Positions 4,978 to 12,092 of a stretch of DNA of 20,249 bases are shown here, in pieces. The notes beneath the pieces were generated by a model. It was not told the origin of the DNA. It saw nothing but the letters and a program-made list of their open reading frames with translations, and ran no database searches. The stretch lies in NCBI GenBank assembly GCA_013152795.1, contig JAADFS010000302.1, positions 1 through 20,249 of the forward strand. The letters are read 5' to 3'. Position 1 is the stretch's first letter. Every line of letters begins with the position of its first letter. Source of the stretch: Deferribacteres bacterium. Its GTDB lineage: Bacteria > Nitrospirota > Thermodesulfovibrionia > UBA6902. Both the position numbers and the translations under genes were made by a program.

Positions 4978-6117
4978 CTACAGATGCTCAAGAAAGGCAG
5001 GCAGGTCACAGGAGAGGCAATATTCATTCCCTGCCGGCTTTTTGGTCTGAGAGACCAGGAAGCGTCGCGAGGCCTTGATAATGTCAGCGGCCCTGTTCAG
5101 GCGCGACATATCATCTGTCGATGGGGATGAAGTCAGCTTTACTTCAACGGCCCAGAGTTCTTTTCCGAAGTCCAGTACGAGGTCCAGTTCATGTTGGTCC
5201 GCGGTCCTGAAATAATACGCGGTGAAGTTACGGCCCAGCGAGGAAAGTTCCCCCAATGCCTGCTCAATGACGTAGCCCTCCCAGCTTGCCCCGACCCACG
5301 GCTGCGTGAGCAACGCCCGCTCGTCGGGAACATTCAGCAACGCGTGCACGAGACCGCTGTCGCGCCAGTAGAGCTTGGGTCTTTTGACGAGGCGCTTTCT
5401 GATGTTCGCCTGATAGGCCGGCAACTGCCGCAACAGGAATGCCCCGATGAGGTAATCGATGTAGTTGTTGACGGTGTGGTAGGAAAGCCCCAGGCTCTGC
5501 CCTACCTGCACCGCGTTCCACACCTGGCCGTGGAGCGCGGCCAGCATTCGGAGCAACCGGTCCGTAACCTGTGGTTTGGCAGGCAGGCCCCACATGGGCA
5601 GATCGCGTTGGGCCAGGAGCGCCAGGTAGTCAATCTGCCACCGCGGATAGCGCTTGGGCTCCAGCACCCCGCCCTCGGGATAACCTCCGCACAACCAGTG
5701 CCGCCGGCGGTGGGCCCTGCTTTTGAGCTCTGAGATGAGGAACGGCGTCAGTTCCACCAGTGACAGCCGGCCTGCCAGCGACTCCGAAACGCGGGTCATC
5801 AGCGATGGGGATACCGAGCCCAGGAGCAGAAAACGTCCTTTGCGGCCGCGGTCACGGTCGATTGTCCCGCGCAAGCGCGCGAAAACATCCGGCCACGATT
5901 GGGCCTCGTCCAGGATGAGCAGCTCCTTGCCGGCCACGAGTTCGTCCCATTCGAGGTCCAGGCGCAGGCGGTCGGACTCCTGCTCCAGGTCGAAGTACAC
6001 TCCGCGCATGGTCTGCGCCAGCGTAGTCTTGCCGCACTGTCGCGGCCCCACCAGGGCAACGGCCGGATAAGCCGCAAGGCGCTCTTCTATCTGTTTCCGG
6101 ACGAGCCGTTTAATCAT
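4978..6117 (-). CDS. AAA ATPase with DUF4143 domain
   Basis: A 379-residue protein of the widespread archaeal/bacterial AAA_14 plus DUF4143 family. Walker A GPRQCGKT lies at 24-31 and Walker B LLILDEAQ at 66-73. A sensor-like region (LLLGSVSPSL) is near 98-106, with a winged-helix-like stretch at 200-235. The C-terminal domain has residues arranged like a PD-(D/E)xK fold: Glu280, Asp312 (ELDLVLDFG) and Glu325-x-Lys327 (VEVKL). Function in the family is not established. Horizontal spread is common, and a defence or toxin-antitoxin-like role has been suggested only by distribution. Base composition is clearly GC-richer than its neighbours and it stands alone on its strand, both signs of acquisition. 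No ribosome site is visible, and a TATAAT box ends seven bases before ATG, so the mRNA is probably leaderless. Confidence 0.9.
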   Translation of the reverse strand: MIKRLVRKQIEERLAAYPAVALVGPRQCGKTTLAQTMRGVYFDLEQESDRLRLDLEWDELVAGKELLILDEAQSWPDVFARLRGTIDRDRGRKGRFLLLGSVSPSLMTRVSESLAGRLSLVELTPFLISELKSRAHRRRHWLCGGYPEGGVLEPKRYPRWQIDYLALLAQRDLPMWGLPAKPQVTDRLLRMLAALHGQVWNAVQVGQSLGLSYHTVNNYIDYLIGAFLLRQLPAYQANIRKRLVKRPKLYWRDSGLVHALLNVPDERALLTQPWVGASWEGYVIEQALGELSSLGRNFTAYYFRTADQHELDLVLDFGKELWAVEVKLTSSPSTDDMSRLNRAADIIKASRRFLVSQTKKPAGNEYCLSCDLPAFLEHL

Positions 6118-6124
6118 GATTTGT

Positions 6125-6130
6125 ATTATA
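6125..6130 (-). promoter_or_regulatory. -10 box giving a likely leaderless DUF4143 transcript
   Basis: The minus strand reads TATAAT exactly, with seven bases to the ATG at 6117, so transcription should begin at or within a base or two of the start codon. Weak -35 candidates (TTTGCA or TTGCAA) lie 16-17 bp upstream. No Shine-Dalgarno sequence fits in between. Confidence 0.55.
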
Positions 6131-6168
6131 GCATTTGATTTCTATTTTGCAAAAAAGAATTTCACTTA

Positions 6169-6212
6169 AGGTTTACCTTAAGCTTGCATAACGGGTGCAA
6201 GGGAGGCTGCTG
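6169..6212 (-). repeat. Diverged end arm of the intergenic element family (solo arm)
   Basis: Read on the minus strand it gives TTTTTCAGCAGCCTCC, then CACCCGTTATGCAAG and CTTAAGGTAAAC, a diverged right arm of the family (compare 8186-8226 and 4910-4945). It lies upstream of the DUF4143 gene; the opposite flank of that gene is the right end of copy B1, so the gene sits between two inward-facing arms. Confidence 0.55.
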
Positions 6213-6445
6213 AAAAAGATGTCCGTGAGGGAAGAGTTGTTTCACATGAGGAAGTTGTCAGGGAGACCTCTCGGTGGTTCAACAGATAAAGAAGAAGATC
6301 AAGGGCGGGTAATTATAATGTCGGTAGTGCATGGACGACGTTTACTTAAAGAACCATTAAATGCGGAAGGTGGGCATTAGGTTTTTATGCAAAGAATGAA
6401 CCCGGTCGGCCATTGCAATTGTATTTCATAAAAATGAAAATGTAA
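6213..6445. other. Intergenic stretch with no recognisable feature
   Basis: No convincing gene, RNA or terminator is seen. A short open frame crosses it on the plus strand but begins inside the solo arm, has no ribosome site and has no recognisable domain. Confidence 0.5.
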
Positions 6446-6654
6446 CTTTAACAGCGGCATAAAATACCGCCAGCGGGGTGCCGGGGAAAGTTTTATCCGT
6501 TATTTCTGAAGTGGTAACAGCTCAGCCCCCTCCCGCTGACCCTCTCGGGGACTTGTTTTTGCACCCTGACAACTGCACCCTGCACCCTTAACTTTGTCCT
6601 CAGAACTCAGAACTTCGAACCCGCAATTCTCCTGCCCGTTTATGCAACATTAAT
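6446..6654 (+). repeat. Intergenic palindromic element, heptamer class (copy B2)
   Basis: The left arm is related to the one at 8013-8064 (GGCATAAAATACCGCCAGCG against GGTATAAAATACTGCCAGCG). GGTAACAGCTCAGCCCC and a G/C block follow, then GACTTGTTTTTGCACCC. Short irregular heptamers come next (TGCACCC, TTAACTTT, CAGAACT, CGCAATT), then CTCCTGCCCG and TTTATGCAACATTAA at the right end. The heptamer part is shorter than in B1. Confidence 0.8.
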
Positions 6655-6667
6655 GACAAAGAGTATC

Positions 6668-7420
6668 CTAATCATCATCGTCATCATCATGGTCCCTGTG
6701 CTTTCCGTCGTGGTCATCATCGTCGTCATCCACCATGCCTTCCCTTACCTTCTCCGTACCGTATCTTCTCCCGTTGAAATATACGCTATGGCACCTGAGG
6801 CAGTCTCCAAATTCACGTATGCGCTCTTTTTCGTGTTCCCTGATTATGCCCCTTGAAGCGTGCTCGTGGCAGTTCATGCAGGTGTATTTTTTATAGACAT
6901 TCCTGTCGTGGCACTTGCTGCAGAGCACATTATGGTTCTTGTCAAGGTACAGGTAATCGTCGTGGTTGTATGTGGAGGGCTTCCACGCCTTTATCTCGTG
7001 GCAGGCCCTGCAGTCAGTCGCGCCCTTGATATGGATCCTGTCTCCAGGGGCGCGGTGGCAGTCAATACATTTTTCAATTCCGGAGACCGATTTGTGATCA
7101 AAGGATTTGGTTATCCTGCCCTCAGGCCCGAGGTGGTCGGTATGGCACGCAAGGCAATCCATGCCCGTCAATGCGGTATGTAATTGCCTGACCGCCGGCT
7201 TTTTCCCGATCTTGCCGGCAGGATGGCATCCCGCCTTTGAGCATGACTCTGACGGGACCTTCCTGAAGGGCGCGTGGCAGTCCCTGCATCTGAGTTCCGA
7301 ATGTTTCCGGGTGACATCCCCCGGTGAATAAAGAGGGGCCGGATACTTCAGTCCCAGAAGAAACAGTTGAGAAACAATCAACACTCCGATAAACAGGTAA
7401 AAGGAATAATTTTTTTTCAT
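6668..7420 (-). CDS. Membrane-anchored octahaem cytochrome c with Asp/His tail
   Basis: A 250-residue protein starting at ATG 7420 behind CGGAGG; the longer frame to 7546 only overlaps the upstream gene. An uncleaved signal anchor spans 5-25. Eight haem-attachment motifs follow: CRDCH (45), CSKAGCH (60, a CX4CH variant), CLACH (89), CIDCH (118), CRACH (137), CSKCH (167), CMNCH (181) and CLRCH (207). Extra histidines such as His81, His96 and His109 could serve as distal ligands, as in class III/c7-type periplasmic cytochromes. The last 20 residues hold 14 Asp and 3 His (two runs of six Asp), an unusual acidic tail. Its ATG overlaps the stop of the cytochrome b gene by one base (TGATG), so the two are coupled and probably form one quinol-to-periplasm electron path. 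Confidence 0.88.
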   Translation of the reverse strand: MKKNYSFYLFIGVLIVSQLFLLGLKYPAPLYSPGDVTRKHSELRCRDCHAPFRKVPSESCSKAGCHPAGKIGKKPAVRQLHTALTGMDCLACHTDHLGPEGRITKSFDHKSVSGIEKCIDCHRAPGDRIHIKGATDCRACHEIKAWKPSTYNHDDYLYLDKNHNVLCSKCHDRNVYKKYTCMNCHEHASRGIIREHEKERIREFGDCLRCHSVYFNGRRYGTEKVREGMVDDDDDDHDGKHRDHDDDDDD

Positions 7421-7992
7421 CAAAAACCTCCGTAATACAGGGCGGAGACCGCATGATATAAAACCATAACGGCAAGAATCGAGACAATGGGCTTGTGCAC
7501 CGCCCTCCATTTTGACAGGGCCTCTGATGTTATCGCCAGGGCCCACAGCCTCTGTTCAATGTCGCTTTCCGGCAGGCCGCTCTCTTTAAGCCTTTCCCTC
7601 TGCATCCTCAGGCTGCTCCTCGCCCTCTCATACACATACCTTCCTATCAGACCGCTGACAAAGGCAGTAAACATGAATACGAGGGTGATCAGCGGAACAA
7701 CCGCGTTCAGATGCGTGCCTGTATGTATGAAAATAATAAACGATCCGGCAATGGAAAGCCATTCGTGCGCAAACAGCCATCCCTTGATCCTGCCGGAGGT
7801 TATCAGTTTCTTTCTCTTTCTTAACGAATATCCGAAAGACAATATGATAAGCGATGTACCCAGGAATCCGGTAAAGAGCCTGTGACCACTGATGCCGTAC
7901 ATATCAAGAAGGGTTTCTATGAGGACGGCATTCGCTACAACCAGAAACAATGTTAAAAAAAGTGCGGAAAGCCGGCCTATGACAATCTTCAT
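7420..7992 (-). CDS. Di-haem b-type membrane cytochrome
   Basis: A 190-residue protein with about five hydrophobic helices (7-28, 39-56, 74-94, 98-117, 165-184). His76 and His90 lie in one helix, 14 residues apart. His166 and His180 lie in the last helix, also 14 apart. This is the spacing seen for the two bis-His haems of cytochrome b, so haems bridged by 76/166 and 90/180 are likely. His94 and His37 are additional. A cytoplasm-side charged loop (122-145) is rich in Arg and Glu. The GGGAG site lies six bases before ATG. The product probably oxidises menaquinol or exchanges electrons with it, passing them to the octahaem cytochrome encoded next. I cannot name the exact family; a ferric-reductase-like or cytochrome b561-like protein is possible. 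Confidence 0.75.
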   Translation of the reverse strand: MKIVIGRLSALFLTLFLVVANAVLIETLLDMYGISGHRLFTGFLGTSLIILSFGYSLRKRKKLITSGRIKGWLFAHEWLSIAGSFIIFIHTGTHLNAVVPLITLVFMFTAFVSGLIGRYVYERARSSLRMQRERLKESGLPESDIEQRLWALAITSEALSKWRAVHKPIVSILAVMVLYHAVSALYYGGF

Positions 7993-8012
7993 CAGGTTCT
8001 CCCGCCCGTTTA

Positions 8013-8226
8013 CCTTACAGTGGTATAAAATACTGCCAGCGGGGCAGAGGAGTCTGCCGGAAAAGCTTTATCTGCGATTCCTTCAGGAAATACTCCGCAC
8101 GGCATATTGACGTCTTTTGGAACTTCACTCTTTGTTATTTCCTGCAACAAAAACATACTTCCAATATCCTATCGCTTTATAAAGGTTTTCCGGCAGACTC
8201 CTCTGCCCGTTTATGCAACATTAAGG
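8013..8226 (+). repeat. Intergenic palindromic element, unique-core class (copy A1)
   Basis: A 214-bp element. The inner arms 8042-8064 and 8186-8208 are a perfect 23-bp inverted repeat that itself contains a small hairpin (GGCAGA with TCTGCC). The outer 18 bp of each end pair imperfectly (left CCTTACAGTGGTATAAAA, right end TTTATGCAACATTAAGG). The left arm has an extra TACTGCCAGCG. The roughly 120-bp centre closely resembles copy A2 at 11871-12082. There is no open reading frame of note inside. It lies between the divergent cytochrome b and clpS genes, and its left edge nearly touches the cytochrome ribosome site. Confidence 0.88.
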
Positions 8227-8349
8227 ATATCTTCTATCAGATACAATAAAACAATTATAGCAGAAAATGTCCGTGTATCATTTTTTCAGCCGCTGACAAC
8301 CCGGAGAACCGCGCCTGCGCCCGTACTTTCCTTTATTGTTTTTTCGAGT

Positions 8350-8355
8350 TAAAAT
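8350..8355 (+). promoter_or_regulatory. Possible -10 box of clpS
   Basis: TAAAAT (5 of 6) lies 36 bp before the clpS ATG. There is no good -35 at 17 bp, so this is tentative. The rest of 8227-8390 shows nothing recognisable apart from the GTGAGG ribosome site at 8378-8383. Confidence 0.3.
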
Positions 8356-8390
8356 ATCAATATCAGCAAGCATATTCGTGAGGCAAAACC

Positions 8391-8705
8391 ATGGATGAAT
8401 TCAAAACAAACCTGGATGAAGAACTCGAACTGAAGGAACGGCAGGAGGTAAAATCACCGCCGCTTTACAGGGTGTTCCTTCTTAACGACGATTACACAAC
8501 CATGGATTTCGTTGTCCATATCCTCGAGACGGTCTTCAATAAACCCCCTGTGGAGGCCACACAGATAATGCTTCACGTGCACAAAAACGGAAAGGGGCTG
8601 GCCGGCGTGTATACGCGCGAGATCGCCGAGACGAAGACCGCTGCCGTCGTCGAACTCGCCCGGCAGAACGGCTTTCCCCTTCAATGCTCAATGGAGAAGG
8701 AATGA
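8391..8705 (+). CDS. clpS: ATP-dependent Clp protease adaptor ClpS
   Basis: A 104-residue protein of normal ClpS length. A flexible acidic N-terminal extension (1-22) precedes the folded core (24-102). Core landmarks are YRVFLLNDDYTTMDFVVHIL, the NDD/TTM substrate-pocket region, HVHKNGKGLAGVYTREIAETK and the final FPLQCSMEKE. ClpS binds proteins with Leu, Phe, Tyr or Trp at the N-terminus and hands them to the ClpA N-domain, while inhibiting other ClpA substrates. The GTGAGG site lies seven bases before ATG. Its TGA overlaps the clpA ATG (ATGA), so adaptor and unfoldase are made together. No promoter is obvious between it and the A1 element. Confidence 0.96.
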   Translation: MDEFKTNLDEELELKERQEVKSPPLYRVFLLNDDYTTMDFVVHILETVFNKPPVEATQIMLHVHKNGKGLAGVYTREIAETKTAAVVELARQNGFPLQCSMEKE

Positions 8706-10960
8706 TAAACAAGGAACTGGAGATAACTATTGAAGCCACCGTAAGGGACGCCAGGACGCGGCGCCATGAATATCTTACGGTGGAACATATACTGTTCGCC
8801 ATTATTCATGATGAATGGGGAATCGAGATAATCACCTGCTGCGGCGGGAATATAGAAACACTGAAGTCGTTGCTGGAGGGTTTTTTCGACAAGCACATAC
8901 CGAAATATCCCGAAAATTCCAAGAAATACCCCGAGCCTACCATCGCGTTCCAGAGGGTCTTCAGGACAGCCGTAAACCATGTGAGGTCATCTGAAAAGCA
9001 GGAGGCCGATGCAGGGGATATACTGTCGGCCATATTTCTTGAGAAGGAATCACACGCGGTGCACTTCCTCCTGTCCGAGGGCATAACGCGGCTTGATGTG
9101 CTGAATTATGTTTCACACGGTATATCAAAGACATTCGACGGGCTTGTGGAAGAGACCCCGCATCCCCCTGAAACCAAACCGGCGCCCGGGAAAAAACAGT
9201 CTTCAAAAAAGGACACGCTGAAGCAGTTCACCGTTGACTTGGTCCGCAAGGCTGCTGAGGGCGGCATCGACCCCCTCGTGGGCCGCGAAAATGAATTAAA
9301 GCGGACCATACAGGTGCTCTGCAGGCGCAGGAAGAACAATGTCGTGTTTGTAGGAGAGCCCGGGGTGGGCAAGACCGCGATAGTCGAGGGCCTTGCCCTG
9401 AAAATCCACAGGGGCGAGGTTCCCGGTGTCCTGAAACGGGCACGCATTTTTCAGCTCGATATGGGGGGAATGCTTGCCGGTACAAAATACCGGGGAGACT
9501 TTGAGGCCCGGCTCAAGTCAACCATCAGGAATCTCGAATCAATCCCTGATGCCATCCTCTTCATTGATGAGATACACACTGTTGTCGGCGCAGGGGCCAC
9601 AAGCAGCGGTTCAATGGATGCATCGAATATTCTGAAACCTATCCTGAATACCGGCAAATTACGCTGTATCGGCGCAAGCACTTACGAAGAGTATAAGAAT
9701 TATTTTGAAAAAGACAGGGCGCTTTCGAGGCGTTTCCAGAAGATAGAGATTTACGAACCCGGCGCAAAGGAGACATTCCGCATACTGAAGGGCCTGAGGC
9801 CTTATTATGAAAAACATCACGGTGTCAGATACACGGATACGGCCCTCAGGGCCGCCGCCGAACTGTCCTCGAAATATATAAACGATAAATACCTGCCGGA
9901 CAAGGCGATTGACGTTATTGATGAAGCAGGGGCCCTGTTACGGCTTTCCCCTTCGTTTGCCCGCAAAAAGACCGTGGGCCAGCCTGAGGTCGAATCCGTC
10001 GTCGCCAGGATGGCGAAGATACCGAAACGCAATGTCTCCACATCCGATACCGAGAAACTGAAAAGACTCGAGGACGAGCTGAAAAAGGCGGTATTCGGAC
10101 AGGATGAGGCCATCCGTTCGCTGGCCTCTTCAATCAAGAGGGCACGCGCGGGGCTCGGTGCGCCTGACAGGCCCATAGGCTCATTCCTTTTTACAGGGCC
10201 CACGGGTGTGGGAAAGACGGAAGTCTCAAAGACAATCGCCTCTGTCCTGGGCATAGAGTTCATACGTTTCGACATGAGTGAATACATGGAAAAACACACG
10301 GTGGCCCGCCTCATAGGAGCGCCGCCGGGCTATGTGGGCTTTGACCAGGCCGGGCTCCTGACGGATGCAATCAGAAGGCACCCGTACAGTGTCCTCCTCA
10401 TGGATGAGATTGAAAAGGCCCATCCGGATATATTCAGCATACTCCTTCAGGTAATGGATTATGCCACCCTCACCGACAACAACGGCAAAAAGGCGGATTT
10501 CCGCAATGTCATACTGATCATGACCTCAAACGCCGGCACCGAGGAGATGAGCAAGAGCTCCATCGGATTCGGTGACAGGAGCAGGGATACACGGGCAAAA
10601 GGCATGGATGCGATCAACAAACTCTTCAGCGCTGAATTCAGAAACCGGCTTGACTGCACGATCACGTTCAATGCGCTGACACCGGATATAATGAAAAAGG
10701 TGGTTGATAAGTTCATAACAGAGCTCAAACACCAGCTACAGCACAGGAAGGTCAATGTGACGGTTTCGGAAAGGGCGAGAGACTGGCTTGCCGAACACGG
10801 CTATGACCCCCGCTTCGGCGCAAGGCCGCTGGGAAGGCTCATCCAGAGGGAGATCAAGGATGTCCTGTCTGAAGAAGTCCTTTTCGGAAGGCTCTGCAGG
10901 GGCGGAAATGTCCATATAGATGCAGACAACGAGGGGCTTGAATTTGATTATTCACATTAA
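8702..10960 (+). CDS. clpA: ATP-dependent Clp protease ATP-binding subunit ClpA
   Basis: A 752-residue Hsp100 unfoldase. The N-domain (1-145) takes ClpS and substrates. AAA module D1 has Walker A GEPGVGKT at 218-225 and Walker B FIDE at 287-290. Module D2 has GPTGVGKT at 499-506 and LLMDE at 565-569. The tripeptide Ile-Gly-Phe at 621-623 (SSIGFGD) is the loop that docks on ClpP. A linker rich in Pro, Lys and Ser (150-180) separates N-domain and D1. There is no middle coiled-coil domain, so it is ClpA rather than ClpB or ClpC. ATG 8702 is preferred over an in-frame ATG at 8684 because GGAGAAGG precedes it and it overlaps the clpS stop. clpP is not in this window. An element arm begins right after its stop. 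Confidence 0.96.
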   Translation: MINKELEITIEATVRDARTRRHEYLTVEHILFAIIHDEWGIEIITCCGGNIETLKSLLEGFFDKHIPKYPENSKKYPEPTIAFQRVFRTAVNHVRSSEKQEADAGDILSAIFLEKESHAVHFLLSEGITRLDVLNYVSHGISKTFDGLVEETPHPPETKPAPGKKQSSKKDTLKQFTVDLVRKAAEGGIDPLVGRENELKRTIQVLCRRRKNNVVFVGEPGVGKTAIVEGLALKIHRGEVPGVLKRARIFQLDMGGMLAGTKYRGDFEARLKSTIRNLESIPDAILFIDEIHTVVGAGATSSGSMDASNILKPILNTGKLRCIGASTYEEYKNYFEKDRALSRRFQKIEIYEPGAKETFRILKGLRPYYEKHHGVRYTDTALRAAAELSSKYINDKYLPDKAIDVIDEAGALLRLSPSFARKKTVGQPEVESVVARMAKIPKRNVSTSDTEKLKRLEDELKKAVFGQDEAIRSLASSIKRARAGLGAPDRPIGSFLFTGPTGVGKTEVSKTIASVLGIEFIRFDMSEYMEKHTVARLIGAPPGYVGFDQAGLLTDAIRRHPYSVLLMDEIEKAHPDIFSILLQVMDYATLTDNNGKKADFRNVILIMTSNAGTEEMSKSSIGFGDRSRDTRAKGMDAINKLFSAEFRNRLDCTITFNALTPDIMKKVVDKFITELKHQLQHRKVNVTVSERARDWLAEHGYDPRFGARPLGRLIQREIKDVLSEEVLFGRLCRGGNVHIDADNEGLEFDYSH

Positions 10961-10961
10961 C

Positions 10962-11003
10962 CCTTAAGTTGTATAAACGGTGCACGGCGGCCTGCCGGAA
11001 AAC
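10962..11003 (+). repeat. Solo left arm of the intergenic element family
   Basis: It begins CCTTAAGTTGTATAAACGG and continues with GGCGGCCTGCCGGAAAA, matching the left arms at 8013 and 11871. No core or right arm follows. It starts two bases after the clpA stop. Confidence 0.65.
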
Positions 11004-11032
11004 CCGCCCTTCGCAGGGAGATATTCTTTAAA

Positions 11033-11755
11033 ATGCCTGTTTTCAGATTGCCGGATGAACTCGTTTTCCCTCCGCCTGAGCTTGCGGAAGACAACGGCCT
11101 GCTTGCAGTCGGAGGGGACCTGAGCGAATCCCGCCTGCTGCTTGCATATTCAATGGGTATCTTCCCGTGGTACTCCGCCGGTGATCCTGTTTTATGGTGG
11201 TCCCCTGACCCGCGCCTTGTCTTGTTTCCTGATGAACTGAAGGTGTCAAGGAGCCTGAGGCAGACAATGAAAAAAGGCATATTCACGGTCACCATGGACA
11301 CTGCCTTTGAATCCGTTATAAGGAACTGCGCCGGGATACACAGAAAAAACGATGGAGGGACATGGATCACCGCTGAAATGATCGATGCCTATATACGCCT
11401 CCACCATTCAGGCTATGCCCATTCAGTGGAGAGCTGGTCTGACGGTGAACTGGCCGGAGGGCTCTATGGCGTCTCCCTCGGTTCGGCCTTTTTCGGGGAA
11501 TCCATGTTTACGAAAAAAAGCAATGCATCAAAGGTTGCCTTTGTACGGCTTGTCGAACAACTGTCAGAGTGGAATTTCTCCATCATAGACTGCCAGATAA
11601 CCACTCCTCACCTCCTGAGCCTCGGGGCACGGGAGATCCGGCGCAGCGAATTCCTGAAAATACTGAAAGCGGCCCTGAAGAGGCCGGTGAAAAGGGGAAA
11701 GTGGGAAATGGTGCCGAAGGCGGGATTCGAACCCGCACGGAATTGCTTCCACTAG
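11033..11755 (+). CDS. aat: Leucyl/phenylalanyl-tRNA-protein transferase
   Basis: A 240-residue enzyme that moves Leu or Phe from aminoacyl-tRNA to the N-terminal Arg or Lys of proteins, creating degrons read by ClpS. Family landmarks are GLLAVGGDLS (22-31), YSMGIFPWYSAGDPVLWWSP (39-58) followed by DPRLVL, AGGLYGVSLGSAFFGESMF (141-159) and HLLSLGAREI. The conserved fold ends near residue 222 (EFLKILKAAL). The last 18 or so residues are unusual: bases 11709-11755 are antisense to the 3' part of a tRNA-Leu gene and encode MVPKAGFEPARNCFH. The protein thus ends in a translated antisense tRNA tail. It lies 72 bases after clpA on the same strand, and the three genes together form an N-degron pathway unit. 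The ribosome site (GGGAG, 11016-11020) is rather far from ATG. Confidence 0.94.
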   Translation: MPVFRLPDELVFPPPELAEDNGLLAVGGDLSESRLLLAYSMGIFPWYSAGDPVLWWSPDPRLVLFPDELKVSRSLRQTMKKGIFTVTMDTAFESVIRNCAGIHRKNDGGTWITAEMIDAYIRLHHSGYAHSVESWSDGELAGGLYGVSLGSAFFGESMFTKKSNASKVAFVRLVEQLSEWNFSIIDCQITTPHLLSLGAREIRRSEFLKILKAALKRPVKRGKWEMVPKAGFEPARNCFH

Positions 11756-11795
11756 ACCCTGAACCTAGCGCGTCTGCCAGTTCCGCCACTTCGGC
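11709..11795 (-). tRNA. tRNA-Leu, anticodon CAG
   Basis: A complete class II tRNA read on the minus strand. The acceptor GCCGAAG pairs with CTTCGGC. A D-arm with GGCAGA follows, then anticodon stem CTAGG/TCTAG around loop TTCAGGG, giving anticodon CAG for CUG codons. The long variable arm is GGAA-GCAA-TTCC with a GNRA tetraloop. The T-arm is GCGGG-TTCGAAT-CCCGC, with discriminator A at 11712. CCA is encoded (11709-11711). It converges on aat and its 3' 47 bases overlap the aat coding end. Leu-tRNA is itself a substrate of the Aat enzyme. Confidence 0.97.
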
Positions 11796-11803
11796 ATCCT
11801 TAT

Positions 11804-11809
11804 ATTATA
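11804..11809 (-). promoter_or_regulatory. -10 box of tRNA-Leu
   Basis: A perfect TATAAT on the minus strand, eight bases before the mature 5' end, so the primary transcript would have almost no 5' leader. No convincing -35 is seen at 17 bp. Confidence 0.5.
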
Positions 11810-11870
11810 GAATAAACAACATCATATCCGGAACACCCGGCCTTACGACCCCGGCATCCCCAATGTAAAC

Positions 11871-12082
11871 TTTACAATGGCATAAAAACATCGCCTGCGG
11901 GCAGGAGGGCCTGCCGGAAAAGCTTTATCTGCGATACCTTCAGGAAATATTTTGCACAGCATATTGACGTGTTTTGGAATTTCACTCTCCGTTACTTCCT
12001 GCAATAAAGACATATTTCCGATATCCCATCGCTTTATAAAGGTTTTACGGCAGGCCCTCCTGCCATTTATACAACATTAAGG
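11871..12082 (+). repeat. Intergenic palindromic element, unique-core class (copy A2)
   Basis: A 212-bp copy of the class at 8013-8226, with nearly the same core (TTTATCTGCGAT at left, CATATTGACGT in the middle, ATCGCTTTATAAAGG at right). The inner arms 11900-11921 and 12043-12064 pair over 22 bp with one mismatch. Several differences from A1 keep the stem paired: A1 arms carry CAGAGGAGTCTG where A2 has CAGGAGGGCCTG, changed together on both sides. The right end is TTTATACAACATTAAGG. It lies between tRNA-Leu and the lipoprotein gene, both minus strand. Confidence 0.88.
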
Positions 12083-12092
12083 TAAAGGCGTG

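Noticed and set aside
4873..5130. Plus-strand ORF with the peptide LPVYATLR, also seen at 8107-8352
   Set aside because: The shared peptide is only translation of the repeat right arm; both frames are made of element DNA and lack ribosome sites or domains.
5191..5733. Long plus-strand ORF opposite the ATPase
   Set aside because: It is an antisense shadow of a GC-rich gene with clear Walker motifs on the minus strand.
6195..6380. Plus-strand 61-codon ORF
   Set aside because: It starts in a repeat arm with no ribosome site and no recognisable similarity.
7420..7546. Longer N-terminus for the octahaem cytochrome
   Set aside because: It would overlap 126 bases of the cytochrome b gene; ATG 7420 has a good CGGAGG site and directly opens the signal anchor.
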